Shown here piece by piece: positions 17,871 through 28,863 of a stretch of 64,000 bases of DNA. Numbering within the stretch: the stretch's first letter is position 1; each line of letters opens with the position of its first letter. The notes beneath the pieces were generated by a model. That model worked only from the letters and a program-made list of their open reading frames with translations. It made no database searches and was not told the DNA's origin. The position numbers and the translations under genes were made by a program. Source of the stretch: Trichococcus collinsii (lineage in GTDB: Bacteria; Bacillota; Bacilli; Lactobacillales; Aerococcaceae); assembly GCF_900107505.1 (NCBI RefSeq), contig NZ_FNQH01000001.1, positions 186,001 to 250,000 on the forward strand, given 5' to 3'.

Positions 17871-19277
17871 ATGGTAGTAGGCGATTTCGCAGTTGAGTTA
17901 GATACAGTTGTTGTTGGAGCGGGACCTGGTGGCTATGTAGCTGCCATTCGCGCTGCACAATTAGGACAAAAAGTAGCAATCATCGAAAGAGAATGGATCG
18001 GAGGCGTTTGTTTGAACGTCGGTTGTATCCCTTCAAAAGCTTTAATTTCTGCTGGACATCATTATCAAGAGGCTTTGGATTCCTCCGTTTTCGGTATCAC
18101 AACTGAAAATGTGAAGCTGGACTTCTCGAAAACACAAGAATGGAAAGACAATAAGGTCGTTAAAACATTGACGTCCGGTGTCGAGTACTTGCTGAAGAAA
18201 AATAAAGTTGAAATCATCCGTGGAAATGCATTCTTCAATGACGGAGAAACATTGCGTGTTTTCACCGAAGATGCAGCACAAACGTATACTTTCAAAAATG
18301 CGATCATCGCTACTGGTAGCCGTCCAATCGAAATCAAAGGTTTCAAATTTGGCGGACGCGTCATCGATTCCACTGGTGGATTGAATTTGACTGAAGTTCC
18401 TAAAAAATTAGTCATCGTCGGTGGCGGCGTCATCGGTACTGAACTGGGCGGAGCATACGCTAACTTAGGCGCTGAAGTGACTATTCTTGAAGGCTCTCCA
18501 CAAATTTTGCCGACATTCGAAAAAGATATGGTTAAATTTGTTGAAAAATCATTCGAAGAAAAAGGTGTTACAGTCGTCACGAAAGCAATGGCTAAAGAAG
18601 CTGTTGATAACGGAAACAGCGTAACAGTTAAATATGAAGCAAACGGTAAAGAAGAAGTTATCGAAGCTGACTATGTGATGGTTACTGTCGGTCGCCGCCC
18701 GAATACGGATGACCTAGGACTTGAAGTAGTCGGAGTTGAAATGACTGAACGTGGTTTGGTTAAAGTTGATAATCAAGGCCGCACAAATGTAAAACACATT
18801 TTTGCGATCGGCGATATCGTTCCAGGTGCTGCATTGGCTCATAAAGCCAGCTACGAAGCTAAAATTGCGGCTGAAGCTATTGCCGGACATCCTTCTGCGA
18901 TTGATTACCGCTCTATGCCAGGGGTTGCCTTTACGGATCCAGAATTAGCGACCATCGGTTTTACCGCTGCTGAAGCGAAAGATAAAGGTCTTGACGTAAA
19001 AGCATCCAAATTCCCATTATCAGGGAACGGCCGTGCTTTATCATTGAACCAAACAGAAGGCTTTGTCCGTTTAGTTACGACAAAAGAAGATAACGTTCTT
19101 GTCGGCGCGCAAGTTGCCGGTGTGAACGCCAGCGAAATCATCGCTGAACTGGGCTTGGCGATTGAAGCTGGAATGAACGCGGAAGATATCGCGTTGACAA
19201 TTCACGGTCATCCATCATTATCCGAAACAATCATGGACGCTGCCGAATTGGCTTTGGGTATGCCAATCCACATCTAA
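17871..19277 (+). CDS. lpdA: dihydrolipoyl dehydrogenase (PDH E3)
   Basis: FAD enzyme that reoxidises the lipoyl groups of PdhC and reduces NAD. 468 aa: FAD-binding [15 protein letters not shown], redox disulfide CLNVGC, NAD-binding [10 protein letters not shown], the second FAD segment FAIGDI and the C-terminal catalytic HGHPSLSE (His-Glu pair). Last gene of pdhABC-lpd, with a terminator 20 bases downstream. Confidence 0.96.
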   Translation: MVVGDFAVELDTVVVGAGPGGYVAAIRAAQLGQKVAIIEREWIGGVCLNVGCIPSKALISAGHHYQEALDSSVFGITTENVKLDFSKTQEWKDNKVVKTLTSGVEYLLKKNKVEIIRGNAFFNDGETLRVFTEDAAQTYTFKNAIIATGSRPIEIKGFKFGGRVIDSTGGLNLTEVPKKLVIVGGGVIGTELGGAYANLGAEVTILEGSPQILPTFEKDMVKFVEKSFEEKGVTVVTKAMAKEAVDNGNSVTVKYEANGKEEVIEADYVMVTVGRRPNTDDLGLEVVGVEMTERGLVKVDNQGRTNVKHIFAIGDIVPGAALAHKASYEAKIAAEAIAGHPSAIDYRSMPGVAFTDPELATIGFTAAEAKDKGLDVKASKFPLSGNGRALSLNQTEGFVRLVTTKEDNVLVGAQVAGVNASEIIAELGLAIEAGMNAEDIALTIHGHPSLSETIMDAAELALGMPIHI

Positions 19278-19296
19278 TTCCAAAATAGTCACAAGT

Positions 19297-19330
19297 AGAG
19301 AGAATCCGGACCCGGATTCTCTTTATTTTT
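19297..19330 (+). terminator. pdh operon terminator
   Basis: GAGAGAATCCGG pairs with CCGGATTCTCTT around AC, followed by TATTTTTTTT. Confidence 0.9.
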
Positions 19331-19379
19331 TTTGTCATGTATAATATAGTAGAAACAGGAATCAGATGGAGGGAATAAT

Positions 19380-19658
19380 ATGCAACATTACGACTATCCG
19401 TTCGAAGTGGAGTGGACCCAAGAGGAGATTGTTAAAGTCATCTCTTTATGGAATGCTGTCGAACGAGCTTATGAAAGTGGAATCAGCAAAGAAGATTTTA
19501 TGAAGGCTTACCGAGAATTTAAGACGGTGCTGCCTTCGGTCGGTCAAGAAAAGAAATACGGTAATCAGTTCGAAAAAGAGTCAGGCTACTCTTTGTATAA
19601 AGTGCTGCAGGAAGTAAAGAAAAGCGAAAAAAACAAAATTTTTCTAGGAGAACGTTAA
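19380..19658 (+). CDS. UPF0223 family protein (YktA-like)
   Basis: 92-aa soluble protein of the UPF0223 family found across Bacilli, function unknown. Recognised by the N-terminal YDYPFEVEWTQEEIV and the central YREFKTVLPSVGQEK. GGAGGG precedes the ATG. It lies 48 bases before the inositol monophosphatase gene; the B. subtilis homologues yktA and yktC are also near each other. Confidence 0.85.
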   Translation: MQHYDYPFEVEWTQEEIVKVISLWNAVERAYESGISKEDFMKAYREFKTVLPSVGQEKKYGNQFEKESGYSLYKVLQEVKKSEKNKIFLGER

Positions 19659-19706
19659 ATGACTGGATAAGGCGCAGCTAGAAGAGTGGCAGAAGGGAGG
19701 AGCCGA

Positions 19707-20480
19707 ATGGATCAAATCGAAAAAAGACACAGCCTGATCAAGTCTTGGTTGTATGAAGCAGCAGACTTGCTGCGGGAATCATTCAACAAGGAGCTTGAAA
19801 TTAAAGAAAAAACATCGCGAACGGATCTGGTGACAAACATGGATCGGGAAATCGAGGTGTTCCTGTATGAGAAAATAACTGCGCATTTCCCGGATGAGCG
19901 CATTTTGGGAGAAGAAAGCGTAGGGCATGATATACGGGATCTGGAAGGAATTGTCTGGATCATCGATCCGATTGACGGCACCCTCAATTTCATCAAGCAG
20001 AGAGCAAATTTTGCCATCATGATCGGTATCTATGAAGATGGTGTCGGTCATTTGGGATATATTTATGATGTTGTAAGGGACGAGCTTTATTTTGCGGTTC
20101 GCGGCAACGGTGCGTATTGCAATGATCGGAAGCTGCCGATGGTGGAGGAGTTGCCTTTATCAGAAGGGTTGGTGGCAATCAGCAACCGATTGGTGGTTGC
20201 TGATGCAGATGAAGCGCGCAGAATCGCAAAAAACAGCAGCGGCTTGCGCGTTAATGGCTCTGCAGGCTTGGAGACGGCTTGGGTTGCCTCTGGCAAATTG
20301 ATAGCTTATATCGCTCCCTCCTTAGCTCCATGGGACATCGCCGCCGGATTGGTCATAGCCGAAGAGGTAGGTTTGGTCTATAGACAAGTTACGGGAGAAA
20401 AAATAAACCTGCTGCAGTATAATGCGGTGATTGTCGCCAACAGATATGCTTTCCAGGAGATCCGGAACGAATGGCAATGA
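19707..20480 (+). CDS. inositol monophosphatase family protein
   Basis: 257-aa Mg-dependent phosphatase. Metal sites: GEES (Glu), DPIDGTLNF (two Asp) and WDIAAG (Asp), all intact. It corresponds to the B. subtilis SuhB-like YktC; substrates in the family include myo-inositol-1-phosphate and other sugar phosphates or NADP, so the exact role is open. ATG 19707 follows AAGGGAGGAG; the earlier in-frame GTG at 19686 has no such site. Confidence 0.88.
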   Translation: MDQIEKRHSLIKSWLYEAADLLRESFNKELEIKEKTSRTDLVTNMDREIEVFLYEKITAHFPDERILGEESVGHDIRDLEGIVWIIDPIDGTLNFIKQRANFAIMIGIYEDGVGHLGYIYDVVRDELYFAVRGNGAYCNDRKLPMVEELPLSEGLVAISNRLVVADADEARRIAKNSSGLRVNGSAGLETAWVASGKLIAYIAPSLAPWDIAAGLVIAEEVGLVYRQVTGEKINLLQYNAVIVANRYAFQEIRNEWQ

Positions 20481-20508
20481 GTGTCAGAACCTCATTAAGA
20501 TTAAAATA

Positions 20509-20552
20509 AAGTGGACAAGGTGCAGACTGATGCATTTTGTTCACTTTTTTTT
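20509..20552 (+). terminator. terminator after the monophosphatase gene
   Basis: AAGTGGACAA pairs with TTGTTCACTT (one G-T) and runs into eight T; the loop itself holds TGCA/TGCA. Confidence 0.85.
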
Positions 20553-20699
20553 GGTTCACGAAAGATGTCAGGAATTATGACATTAAAAGGCATGATTTAA
20601 ACGATTATATTCACTTGTGTTGAAAAAAGAAATTACTTTTCTCAGAAAGAGAATCAGATCAAAAATAATAAATGTGAAAAAAACGATAAAATGATAATA

Positions 20700-20821
20700 A
20701 AATGAGGATATGCGAGCTTTTTTAATGAGATTTCATTAGGCGGGGTTCTCATTTTCGAGGCAATCGGAAAGACCCTCTCATTTTTTTAATGAAAAACCTT
20801 ACAAATCCATGTAAGGTTTTT
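20700..20821 (+). other. structured sequence upstream of acnA
   Basis: Contains a set of competing inverted repeats: AATGAGA (about 20725) with TCTCATT, GAGG with CCTC, and an A-rich/T-rich hairpin AAAAACCTTACA with TGTAAGGTTTTT (20792-20821). The last is a strong terminator-like hairpin just before the acnA promoter. It could be a small RNA ending at 20821 or nested terminators insulating acnA. No open frame lies in 20481-20946. Confidence 0.4.
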
Positions 20822-20865
20822 CCGGTTGTTCTTGCGTACTTGCGGTATTTTTTTTATTTAAAACA

Positions 20866-20894
20866 TTTACATTTGATTAAATTATGGTTATAAT
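20866..20894 (+). promoter_or_regulatory. acnA-citZ-icd promoter
   Basis: TTTACA (20866-20871), 17-nt spacer, TATAAT (20889-20894), about 50 bp before the acnA ATG. Confidence 0.8.
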
Positions 20895-20946
20895 TTTCGT
20901 ATTCAGTGAGTTGAATGTGAAATAGATGATAAATGGGGGTTATACA

Positions 20947-23658
20947 ATGTCAGATTTTAATCAAAATGCCATAGCTTCTTTTAGTTTAAATGGTCATCAG
21001 TATGAATACTATAAATTAAAAAAATTAGAAAACAATGAAAAAATAAAAATCGCTAAACTGCCTTACTCGATTCGAGTGCTGCTCGAGTCCTTGTTACGTC
21101 AAGTTGGAGAAAGCGGCATCAAGGAAGAACATGTTGTCACTTTATCTAACTGGAGTGCAACGGAAACGAATGAAGGCGAAATACCCTTCAAACCTTCCCG
21201 CGTTATTCTGCAGGATTTTACGGGAGTGCCGGCAGTTGTTGACTTGGCTTCCTTGAGAAAAACAGTCTTTGATTTAGGCGGAGATCCAGCGATCATCAAT
21301 CCGGAAGTGCCTGTTGATCTGGTCATCGATCACTCCGTACAAGTTGATAACTTCGGATCTCCACAAGCTTTGTTGGCTAACATGCGGATGGAGTTCTTGC
21401 GCAATCAGGAACGTTATCAATTTTTGAGCTGGGCGCAAAAAGCATTCGATAACTATCGTGCTGTACCACCTGCTACTGGTATTGTACACCAAGTCAATAT
21501 TGAATACTTAGCATCAGTCGTCACCGAAAAAGCGATTGATGAAAACAGAAGCTTAGTTTTCCCAGACACTTTGGTGGGAACGGATTCGCATACGACAATG
21601 GCAAATGCGCTTGGCGTATTGGGCTGGGGAGTAGGCGGAATCGAAGCAGAAGCCAGCATGCTTGGTGAGCCTTCTTTCTTCCCTGTTCCTGAAGTCGTAG
21701 GTGTACGCTTCATCAATTCATTGCAGGAAGCAGCTACCGCAACTGACTTGGCCTTGAAAGTCACCCAGAAATTGCGTGAAATGAAAGTAGTCGGAAAATT
21801 TGTCGAATTCTTCGGTCCGGGATTAGCTTCCATGACGTTAGCGGATCGTGCGACCATCGCCAACATGGCGCCTGAATATGGTGCGACCTGCGGCTTCTTC
21901 CCGGTTGATGATGAAGTGCTTAACTACTTGACGTTGACAGGCAGAGATGAAAAGCATGTTTCTATAGTAGAAGAATATGTTAAGGCTAATGATCTTTACT
22001 ACCGTGTTGAGGATCCAGAGCCGGAATACACCACAGTCGTTGAAATCGACTTAAGCACAATCGAAGCCAATGTTGCAGGACCGAAACGCCCGCAAGATCT
22101 GGTGCCTGTATCGAAATTAAAAGAAGATTTCCAAAGATCCTTGGTCGCGCCGAAAGGCAATGCCGGATTTGGATTATCCGAAGATGAAAAAGAAAAAGAA
22201 GTCTCGCTGATCCTCGATGGAGAAGAAGTGAAGATGAAAACAGGCGACATTGCGATTGCGGCCATCACAAGCTGCACGAACACATCGAATCCATACGTAA
22301 TGTTGAGTGCCGGATTATTAGCGAAACGAGCAGTGGAGTTGGGACTGAACGTTCCGAAATATGTTAAGACTTCGTTGGCACCCGGATCAAAAGTGGTTAC
22401 TGCTTACTTGGATAATGCCGGCTTACTGCCTTATCTGGAAGAGTTGGGCTTCAATACTGTTGGCTATGGCTGTACGACTTGCATCGGAAATTCAGGACCG
22501 CTTTTGCCTGAAGTGGAAGAAGCAATCAAAAACAACGACTTATTGGTTTCAAGCGCATTGAGTGGAAACCGTAACTTTGAAGGCCGGATCCACGCATTGG
22601 TCAAAGCCAACTACTTGGCATCACCGCCATTGGTAGTCGCTTATGCTTTGGCTGGTACGATGAACATCGATCTGAAAACCGAGCCGATCGGTAACAGCAA
22701 AGACGGTCAACCTGTCTACTTGGCTGATCTGTGGCCGGAAAGACACGCTGTCGAAGCGATGATTCGGGATTTTGTAACACCTGAGATATTCAAAGAGGAA
22801 TATCTGCATGTGTTTGATGACAATGCTGAATGGAATGCAATCGAAACGAATGATGATGCTTTGTACAAGTGGGAAGAGGGATCGACTTACATCGCAAATC
22901 CGCCATTCTTCGAGAATTTATCTCCTGAACCGAAACCAATCGTATCTTTGAATGGGCTATCGGTATTAGGTAAATTCGGTGACTCGGTTACGACAGATCA
23001 CATTTCCCCTGCAGGAAGCATCGACATCAGCACGCCTGCTGGACAATATTTGTCTTCTAAAGGTGTGGGCGTCCGTGATTTCAACTCATACGGCGCAAGA
23101 CGGGGAAATCATGAAGTGATGATGCGCGGCACGTTGGCGAATATGAGAATCCGCAATCAACTGGTATCCGGCAAAGACGGTGGCTTCACGATTTACTGGC
23201 CGACTGGCGAAGAGATGAGTATCTTTGATGCATCAGAAAGATACCGTCAAAACGGAACTGGATTAGTGATTTTTGCAGGTGACGATTATGGGATGGGTTC
23301 TTCCCGCGATTGGGCTGCTAAAGGTGTCAAACTTCTTGGAGTCGAAGCAGTCATCGCCAAGAGTTACGAAAGAATCCACCGTTCGAATCTTGTGATGATG
23401 GGCGTATTGCCTTTGCAATACCAAACAGGCCAAGATGCAGAAAGTTTGGGACTGGACGGATCGGAAAAAATCACAATCGATTTGAACGATAGTGTCGGCA
23501 TCCATGCGGAAATTCCGGTGACGGCAGTCAAATCGGATGGTCAAGAAATCAAATTCACGACCATTGCCCGTTTTGATTCTGAAGTCGATATGACTTACTA
23601 CCGTAATGGAGGCATCCTGCCGATGGTGATCCGTAAAAAAATGGGGCTTGCTTATTAA
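20947..23658 (+). CDS. acnA: aconitate hydratase
   Basis: Isomerises citrate to isocitrate with a [4Fe-4S] cluster. 903 aa, AcnA/IRP type. Cluster ligands are seen in SCTNTSNP and [12 protein letters not shown]; substrate-site motifs VGTDSHTTM and [10 protein letters not shown], and the swivel-domain [13 protein letters not shown], are complete. ATG 20947 with GGGGG upstream is preferred to 20926. First gene of a three-gene operon; the citZ start follows its stop by about 50 bases. Bacillus AcnA is also an RNA-binding regulator, which cannot be judged here. Confidence 0.95.
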   Translation: MSDFNQNAIASFSLNGHQYEYYKLKKLENNEKIKIAKLPYSIRVLLESLLRQVGESGIKEEHVVTLSNWSATETNEGEIPFKPSRVILQDFTGVPAVVDLASLRKTVFDLGGDPAIINPEVPVDLVIDHSVQVDNFGSPQALLANMRMEFLRNQERYQFLSWAQKAFDNYRAVPPATGIVHQVNIEYLASVVTEKAIDENRSLVFPDTLVGTDSHTTMANALGVLGWGVGGIEAEASMLGEPSFFPVPEVVGVRFINSLQEAATATDLALKVTQKLREMKVVGKFVEFFGPGLASMTLADRATIANMAPEYGATCGFFPVDDEVLNYLTLTGRDEKHVSIVEEYVKANDLYYRVEDPEPEYTTVVEIDLSTIEANVAGPKRPQDLVPVSKLKEDFQRSLVAPKGNAGFGLSEDEKEKEVSLILDGEEVKMKTGDIAIAAITSCTNTSNPYVMLSAGLLAKRAVELGLNVPKYVKTSLAPGSKVVTAYLDNAGLLPYLEELGFNTVGYGCTTCIGNSGPLLPEVEEAIKNNDLLVSSALSGNRNFEGRIHALVKANYLASPPLVVAYALAGTMNIDLKTEPIGNSKDGQPVYLADLWPERHAVEAMIRDFVTPEIFKEEYLHVFDDNAEWNAIETNDDALYKWEEGSTYIANPPFFENLSPEPKPIVSLNGLSVLGKFGDSVTTDHISPAGSIDISTPAGQYLSSKGVGVRDFNSYGARRGNHEVMMRGTLANMRIRNQLVSGKDGGFTIYWPTGEEMSIFDASERYRQNGTGLVIFAGDDYGMGSSRDWAAKGVKLLGVEAVIAKSYERIHRSNLVMMGVLPLQYQTGQDAESLGLDGSEKITIDLNDSVGIHAEIPVTAVKSDGQEIKFTTIARFDSEVDMTYYRNGGILPMVIRKKMGLAY

Positions 23659-23710
23659 GCAGCAAGCCATCCAATTTGCTGAAGAGAGGTTTTTGAGAGG
23701 AGAGAAAATC

Positions 23711-24859
23711 ATGGAAGTACATAAAGGATTAGCAGACGTTGTCGTATCAGAAACCTCCCTAAGCGCAATTGTTGAGGGACAATTATCCTATTCAGGATAT
23801 AATATCGACGAATTAGTGGAAAAGGATGCATCGTTTGAGGAAATCATCTTTTTGTTGTGGAATTCAAGAATGCCTGATCGGGAAGAATTTGCGCAGTTGA
23901 AGCACGATCTTCACACGCATATGGCCTTATCTGAAAGTGTCATTGCTTGCCTGAAAATCCAGTGCCGCCAAAATTTGCACCCGATGAGTGTGTTACGCAC
24001 GACTGTCTCACTATTGGGTGTATTCGATCCGTATGCGGAAGATATGGACGAACGTTCTGTCTATATTCAAGCAATCTCGATACAAGCAAAAATTCCGACG
24101 ATAGTAGCCGCATTCGCGCGATTACGCAAAGGTTTGGATCCGATTGCGCCACGCGAGGACCTATCGTTCGGAGCTAATTTCCTGTATATGTTGACAGGGG
24201 AAGAGGCGAATCCGGATTTGGTCAAAGCGTATAATCATTGTTTGGTACTCCATGCCGATCACGATCTTAACGCATCAACCTTCACTGCACGCGTGGCAGC
24301 CTCCACACTGACGGATGTCTATTCTTGCATCACGGGCGCCATCGGAGCTCTTAAGGGTCCCTTACATGGTGGCGCAAATGAGCGCGTATTCGATATGCTC
24401 TCTGAAATTGCTGAATCAGACACCAGAGATGTTCCGGGCTATTTGAAATCAAAATTGGACAATAAAGAAAAAATCATGGGATTTGGGCACCGTGTCTACA
24501 AGACGGAAGATCCCCGCAAAAAACATTTAAAACGTATGGCTAAGGAATTGACTCAGGAATTCGGAAAAGAAGATTTGTATGACCTTTCCTGCGAGGTAGA
24601 GGACTACCTGTTGAAGGAAAAAGGCTTGATTCCGAATGTGGATTTCTACTCGGCCACTGTTTATCATTGCTTCGGGATAGAACATGACCTCTTCACGCTG
24701 TTGTTTTCAATGAGTCGTGTTTCCGGGTGGTTAGGGCATGTGTTTGAACAAAAGCGTGAAGCTACCTTGATCCGTCCGCGTTCAAAATACGTGGGGGCCG
24801 TTAATCTTACTTATATTCCTTTGACTGAAAAAGAAACTATTGGAGGTACTGCACAATGA
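23711..24859 (+). CDS. citZ: citrate synthase
   Basis: Condenses acetyl-CoA and oxaloacetate. 382 aa, the shorter Gram-positive type. Active-site residues: His in GPLHGGANE, His in MGFGHRVY and Asp in [16 protein letters not shown] lies before ATG 23711; an earlier in-frame start at 23648 would overlap acnA and is rejected. Its stop overlaps the icd ATG (ATGA), so translation is coupled. Confidence 0.95.
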   Translation: MEVHKGLADVVVSETSLSAIVEGQLSYSGYNIDELVEKDASFEEIIFLLWNSRMPDREEFAQLKHDLHTHMALSESVIACLKIQCRQNLHPMSVLRTTVSLLGVFDPYAEDMDERSVYIQAISIQAKIPTIVAAFARLRKGLDPIAPREDLSFGANFLYMLTGEEANPDLVKAYNHCLVLHADHDLNASTFTARVAASTLTDVYSCITGAIGALKGPLHGGANERVFDMLSEIAESDTRDVPGYLKSKLDNKEKIMGFGHRVYKTEDPRKKHLKRMAKELTQEFGKEDLYDLSCEVEDYLLKEKGLIPNVDFYSATVYHCFGIEHDLFTLLFSMSRVSGWLGHVFEQKREATLIRPRSKYVGAVNLTYIPLTEKETIGGTAQ

Positions 24860-26130
24860 CAGTTGGCGAAAAGATTGTTATGAATGGAACAGGGTTGCAT
24901 ACACCTGATTTTCCGATTATCCCTTTCATCGAAGGGGATGGCATCGGTCCAGAAATTTGGCGAGCATCCAAAAAAGTATTTGAAGCCGCAGTTGAAAAAG
25001 CTTACGGCGATTCCCGGAAAGTAGTTTGGAAAGAGGTGCTGGCAGGTGGTAAGGCTTTCGATTTGACCGGTTCTTGGTTGCCTGACGAAACCATGGATGT
25101 TATCCGTGAGCATTTAGTGGCCATCAAAGGACCACTGACGACACCAATCGGCGGAGGAATCCGTTCCTTAAACGTTGCTTTGCGTCAGACATTGGATCTG
25201 TTCGTCTGTCTGCGTCCTGTCCGTTATTTCGAAGGCGTGCCGACACCACTGAAAGAACCTGAAAAAACCGATATGGTCATTTTCCGGGAAAATACCGAAG
25301 ACTGCTATGCCGGGATCGAGTTTGAAGCGCAAAGTGAAGAGGCAAAACGAATCATTGAGATTCTTCAAACCGAATTCGGCGTGAATAAAATCCGCTTCCC
25401 TGAAACATCAGCAATCGGCGTCAAGCCGGTTTCAATCGAAGGATCGGAACGATTGATACGCAGCGCCATCAAATATGCATTGGAAAATGGACGCACTTCC
25501 GTGACATTAGTCCACAAAGGCAACATCATGAAATTCACGGAGGGTGGCTTCAAGAAGTGGGGCTATGCCCTGGCGGAACGCGAATTTGGCGATAAAGTCT
25601 TCACTTGGGCCCAATACGATGCCGTAAAAGCTGCGGATGGCAGAGCGGCAGCGGATAAAGCTTATGAAGAGGCTGTTGCAGCAGGAAAGTTGATCATCAA
25701 AGACCGCATTGCGGACATCTTCCTACAGGAGATTTTGATGAACCCAGAAAACTACGATGTCATCGCCACCTTGAACCTGAACGGTGACTACATTTCTGAT
25801 GCGCTAGCTGCTCAAGTGGGCGGAATCGGGATTGCACCAGGTGCGAATATCAACGAGGACACAGGGCATGCCATTTTCGAAGCTACACACGGTACGGCAC
25901 CGGAATATGCCGGTTTGGACGAATTGAATCCTTCATCGGTATTGTTGTCAGGCGCTATGTTGTTCGATTATATCGGCTGGAATGAAGTCAGCGACTTGAT
26001 TACTCGTGGAATCGAAAAGACGATAGCGAATAAAACGGTCACACGCGATTTTTATTACCTGATGAAGGACGAAGCTGCTCAAAAAGTCAGCTGCTCCGGA
26101 TTCGCGGAACTGGTCATCAAAAACATGTAG
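24856..26130 (+). CDS. icd: isocitrate dehydrogenase (NADP)
   Basis: Makes 2-oxoglutarate and NADPH from isocitrate. 424 aa. Substrate site RSLNVALRQ with the Ser that E. coli phosphorylates, [12 protein letters not shown], Lys in [11 protein letters not shown], and the C-terminal GTAPEYAG before the NADP-specificity segment. Ends the acnA-citZ-icd operon, which lacks the later TCA genes. With gdhA it forms a path from citrate to glutamate. Confidence 0.95.
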   Translation: MTVGEKIVMNGTGLHTPDFPIIPFIEGDGIGPEIWRASKKVFEAAVEKAYGDSRKVVWKEVLAGGKAFDLTGSWLPDETMDVIREHLVAIKGPLTTPIGGGIRSLNVALRQTLDLFVCLRPVRYFEGVPTPLKEPEKTDMVIFRENTEDCYAGIEFEAQSEEAKRIIEILQTEFGVNKIRFPETSAIGVKPVSIEGSERLIRSAIKYALENGRTSVTLVHKGNIMKFTEGGFKKWGYALAEREFGDKVFTWAQYDAVKAADGRAAADKAYEEAVAAGKLIIKDRIADIFLQEILMNPENYDVIATLNLNGDYISDALAAQVGGIGIAPGANINEDTGHAIFEATHGTAPEYAGLDELNPSSVLLSGAMLFDYIGWNEVSDLITRGIEKTIANKTVTRDFYYLMKDEAAQKVSCSGFAELVIKNM

Positions 26131-26147
26131 GAACCAATCAAAAAATC

Positions 26148-26182
26148 AGAGGCATAATCATTCTGGATTATGTCTCTTTTTG
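26148..26182 (+). terminator. icd operon terminator
   Basis: AGAGGCATAATC pairs with GATTATGTCTCT (one G-T) around ATTCTG, then TTTTTG. Confidence 0.9.
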
Positions 26183-26499
26183 CGGATTAACGCAGAAAGG
26201 AGCCGGGCAGCTGAATCTGGGCTAGCCATCACCATCTGCAAGAGAGTGACGACTCAAGGAAAAACTTTTTCAAGAAAGCCGTTACATTGAACTTTTTTCT
26301 TTCCAAATGGTTCAGGAGGTGATAGACTGGACAAGTTGATAGTTGTCTTCATGAGTTTTCAGCGGGTTTTCACCTATTCCGCAAACGAAAACTGATGGGA
26401 AGTTCAAATTCAGAATTGTGATCGACTATATAATGGCAGTAGCAGTTGGCATATCAAACAGCAGTGAAAAACAAGTAAAATTTTGGAGGAAAACAACAA
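26183..26499. other. typA upstream region
   Basis: No gene seen. A good -10 (TATAAT, 26429-26434) lies about 65 bp before typA, without a clear -35 at the usual distance. TGGAGGAAAAC near 26485 is the typA ribosome site. Confidence 0.5.
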
Positions 26500-28338
26500 A
26501 TGGAATTTAGAAAAGATATTCGTAATGTTGCAATCATCGCCCACGTTGACCATGGTAAAACAACATTAGTAGATGAATTGTTGAAACAATCGGATACATT
26601 GAACGCTAGAACTGAGCTTATGGAACGCGCAATGGACTCCAACGATCTTGAAAAAGAACGCGGAATCACGATCTTGGCGAAGAATACAGCCGTACAATAC
26701 AAAGGTACGCGCATCAACATCATGGATACACCGGGTCACGCGGATTTCGGTGGAGAAGTAGAACGTATCATGCGTATGGTTGATGGTGTAGTTCTTGTTG
26801 TCGATGCTTACGAAGGTACGATGCCGCAAACGCGTTTCGTATTGAAAAAAGCTTTGGAGCAAAAACTGATTCCTATCGTCGTAGTAAACAAAATCGACAA
26901 ACCGACTGCTAGACCAGCTGAAGTTGTGGATGAAGTTCTGGAATTATTTATCGAATTGGGCGCTGATGACGAGCAATTGGAATTCCCGGTTGTCTATGCT
27001 TCTGCAATGCATGGTACTTCAAGCATGTCCGATGATCCTGCCGAACAAGAAGATACAATGGATAACGTTTTTGATGCAATCATCGAACACATTCCAGCTC
27101 CAATCGACAACTCTGCTGAACCATTGCAATTCCAAGTAGCTTTACTTGACTATAGTGACTTTGTTGGCCGTATCGGTATCGGACGCGTATTCCGTGGCAC
27201 AATCAAAGTTGGGGACCAAGTATCCTTACTTAAATTGGATGGCACATCCAAGAATTTCCGTGTATCAAAACTGTTCGGCTACTTTGGTTTGGACCGTATC
27301 GAAATCGAAGAAGCAAAAGCGGGCGATTTGATTGCCATTTCCGGTATGGAAGATATCTTTGTTGGTGAAACAGTGACTCCTGTTGATCATCGTGAAGCTT
27401 TGCCTGTTCTGCATATCGACGAGCCTACATTGCAAATGACTTTCCTTACAAACAACTCTCCTTTCGCAGGCCGTGAAGGTAAATGGGTCACTTCCCGTAA
27501 AATCGAAGAGCGTTTGATGAAACAATTGCACACAGACGTATCTTTGCGTGTTGATCCTACCGACTCTCCTGATGCTTGGGTCGTTTCCGGACGTGGTGAA
27601 TTGCACTTGTCCATCTTGATCGAAAACATGCGTCGTGAAGGTTACGAATTGCAAGTATCCCGTCCAGAAGTTATCATCAGAGAAGTTGATGGCGTAAGAT
27701 GCGAGCCGTTTGAACGTGTTCAGATCGACACCCCAGAAGAATACATGGGTTCCGTAATCGAAACAATCAGCCAACGCAAAGCTGAAATGCAGGATATGCA
27801 AAACAGCGGCAATGGCCAAGTCCGTATCATCTTCCTGGTTCCATCACGTGGACTGATCGGTTACTCTACTGAATTCTTATCCATTACACGCGGTTATGGT
27901 ATCATGGCTCATACGTTTGAAGCGTACTTGCCAGAGTTGCCAGGAAAAATCGGCGGACGAAGCAAAGGCGCGCTTGTCTCTACTGAAACAGGCAAAACAA
28001 CCACTTACGGCATCATGGGCGTAGAGGATCGTGGAACGATCTTCATCGAACCTGGTGTGGAAATCTACGAAGGTATGATTGTCGGCGAAAATGCCCGCGA
28101 CACAGATATCGCTGTTAACATCACAAGAGCGAAACAAATGACGAATATTCGTTCTGCAAATAAAGATTCTACGAACGTGATCAAACGTCCACGCACATTG
28201 ACGTTGGAAGAATCGCTTGAATTCATGGGAGAAGATGAATATTGCGAAGTGACACCTCAAAGTGTACGTCTGCGTAAACAAATCTTAGACAAAAATGAGC
28301 GCGAAAAATCTGCTAAACGCAAGAAAAAAGCAGAATAA
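26500..28338 (+). CDS. typA: GTP-binding protein TypA/BipA
   Basis: Translational GTPase of 612 aa that binds the ribosome like EF-G and helps 50S assembly and stress growth. G1 AHVDHGKTT, G2 with RGITI, G3 DTPGHADFGGEVER, G4 NKID and G5 SAMHG-like YASAMHG are intact; an EF-Tu domain 2, an EF-G-like domain and the BipA C-terminal region follow. Single gene with its own terminator. Confidence 0.96.
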   Translation: MEFRKDIRNVAIIAHVDHGKTTLVDELLKQSDTLNARTELMERAMDSNDLEKERGITILAKNTAVQYKGTRINIMDTPGHADFGGEVERIMRMVDGVVLVVDAYEGTMPQTRFVLKKALEQKLIPIVVVNKIDKPTARPAEVVDEVLELFIELGADDEQLEFPVVYASAMHGTSSMSDDPAEQEDTMDNVFDAIIEHIPAPIDNSAEPLQFQVALLDYSDFVGRIGIGRVFRGTIKVGDQVSLLKLDGTSKNFRVSKLFGYFGLDRIEIEEAKAGDLIAISGMEDIFVGETVTPVDHREALPVLHIDEPTLQMTFLTNNSPFAGREGKWVTSRKIEERLMKQLHTDVSLRVDPTDSPDAWVVSGRGELHLSILIENMRREGYELQVSRPEVIIREVDGVRCEPFERVQIDTPEEYMGSVIETISQRKAEMQDMQNSGNGQVRIIFLVPSRGLIGYSTEFLSITRGYGIMAHTFEAYLPELPGKIGGRSKGALVSTETGKTTTYGIMGVEDRGTIFIEPGVEIYEGMIVGENARDTDIAVNITRAKQMTNIRSANKDSTNVIKRPRTLTLEESLEFMGEDEYCEVTPQSVRLRKQILDKNEREKSAKRKKKAE

Positions 28339-28356
28339 TCTGACAGTAAGTTCTGG

Positions 28357-28394
28357 AAAAGGGTCCTTGGCAACCATTGCCTCGGGCCTTTTTC
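28357..28394 (+). terminator. typA terminator
   Basis: AAAAGGGTCC pairs with GGGCCTTTTT (one G-T) over a 17-nt loop, ending in five T. Confidence 0.75.
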
Positions 28395-28453
28395 TCTACC
28401 ATTCTCCGCAATCCGCTGGGGTATGAATGGCGGTAGGCGTCAGCCTATTTGTT

Positions 28454-28462
28454 TGGTATAAT
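28454..28462 (+). promoter_or_regulatory. extended -10 promoter of ylaN-ftsW
   Basis: TGG directly before TATAAT makes an extended -10; the -35 region is poor. It is about 95 bp before ylaN. Confidence 0.6.
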
Positions 28463-28555
28463 AGTCTGGAAAGACCATACATTTTTTGTATCAACCGCAA
28501 AGAATGCGGGGTAATTTGAGATAAAATGAAGTAAATTTTGAGGGGAGGAATTAAA

Positions 28556-28855
28556 ATGGATAGCATCAACAAAACAACTGCTTTGGAAATCTTGATGCAG
28601 GATGCTGAAAAGATCTACAAATTAATCAATAGCCAAAAGGAACACCTCTGCTTTGCGAACTGTCCAGCCTTCGAGGATGTGGTGGATACGCAAATGTACG
28701 GATTTTCCCGTGAAGTTGATTATGCCGTGAAATTGGGAATCATCTCGAAAGAAGAGGGACACAAGATATTGAGTGATTTGGAATCTTCTTTGAACGCCAT
28801 GTACACGAACTATTTTGATCAATCGAAAAACGATTCCGCCGACAAAGGGGTTTAG
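28556..28855 (+). CDS. ylaN: YlaN family protein (UPF0358)
   Basis: 99-aa soluble protein of the UPF0358/YlaN family, recognised by the helical LxxDAEKIYKLI start, CPAFEDVVDTQMYGFSREVD and the C-terminal helix. The Bacillus homologue has been linked to iron homeostasis and Fur. GGGGAGGA precedes ATG 28556. It sits 8 bases before ftsW, the same pair as in B. subtilis. Confidence 0.88.
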   Translation: MDSINKTTALEILMQDAEKIYKLINSQKEHLCFANCPAFEDVVDTQMYGFSREVDYAVKLGIISKEEGHKILSDLESSLNAMYTNYFDQSKNDSADKGV

Positions 28856-28863
28856 TTGTCTAC

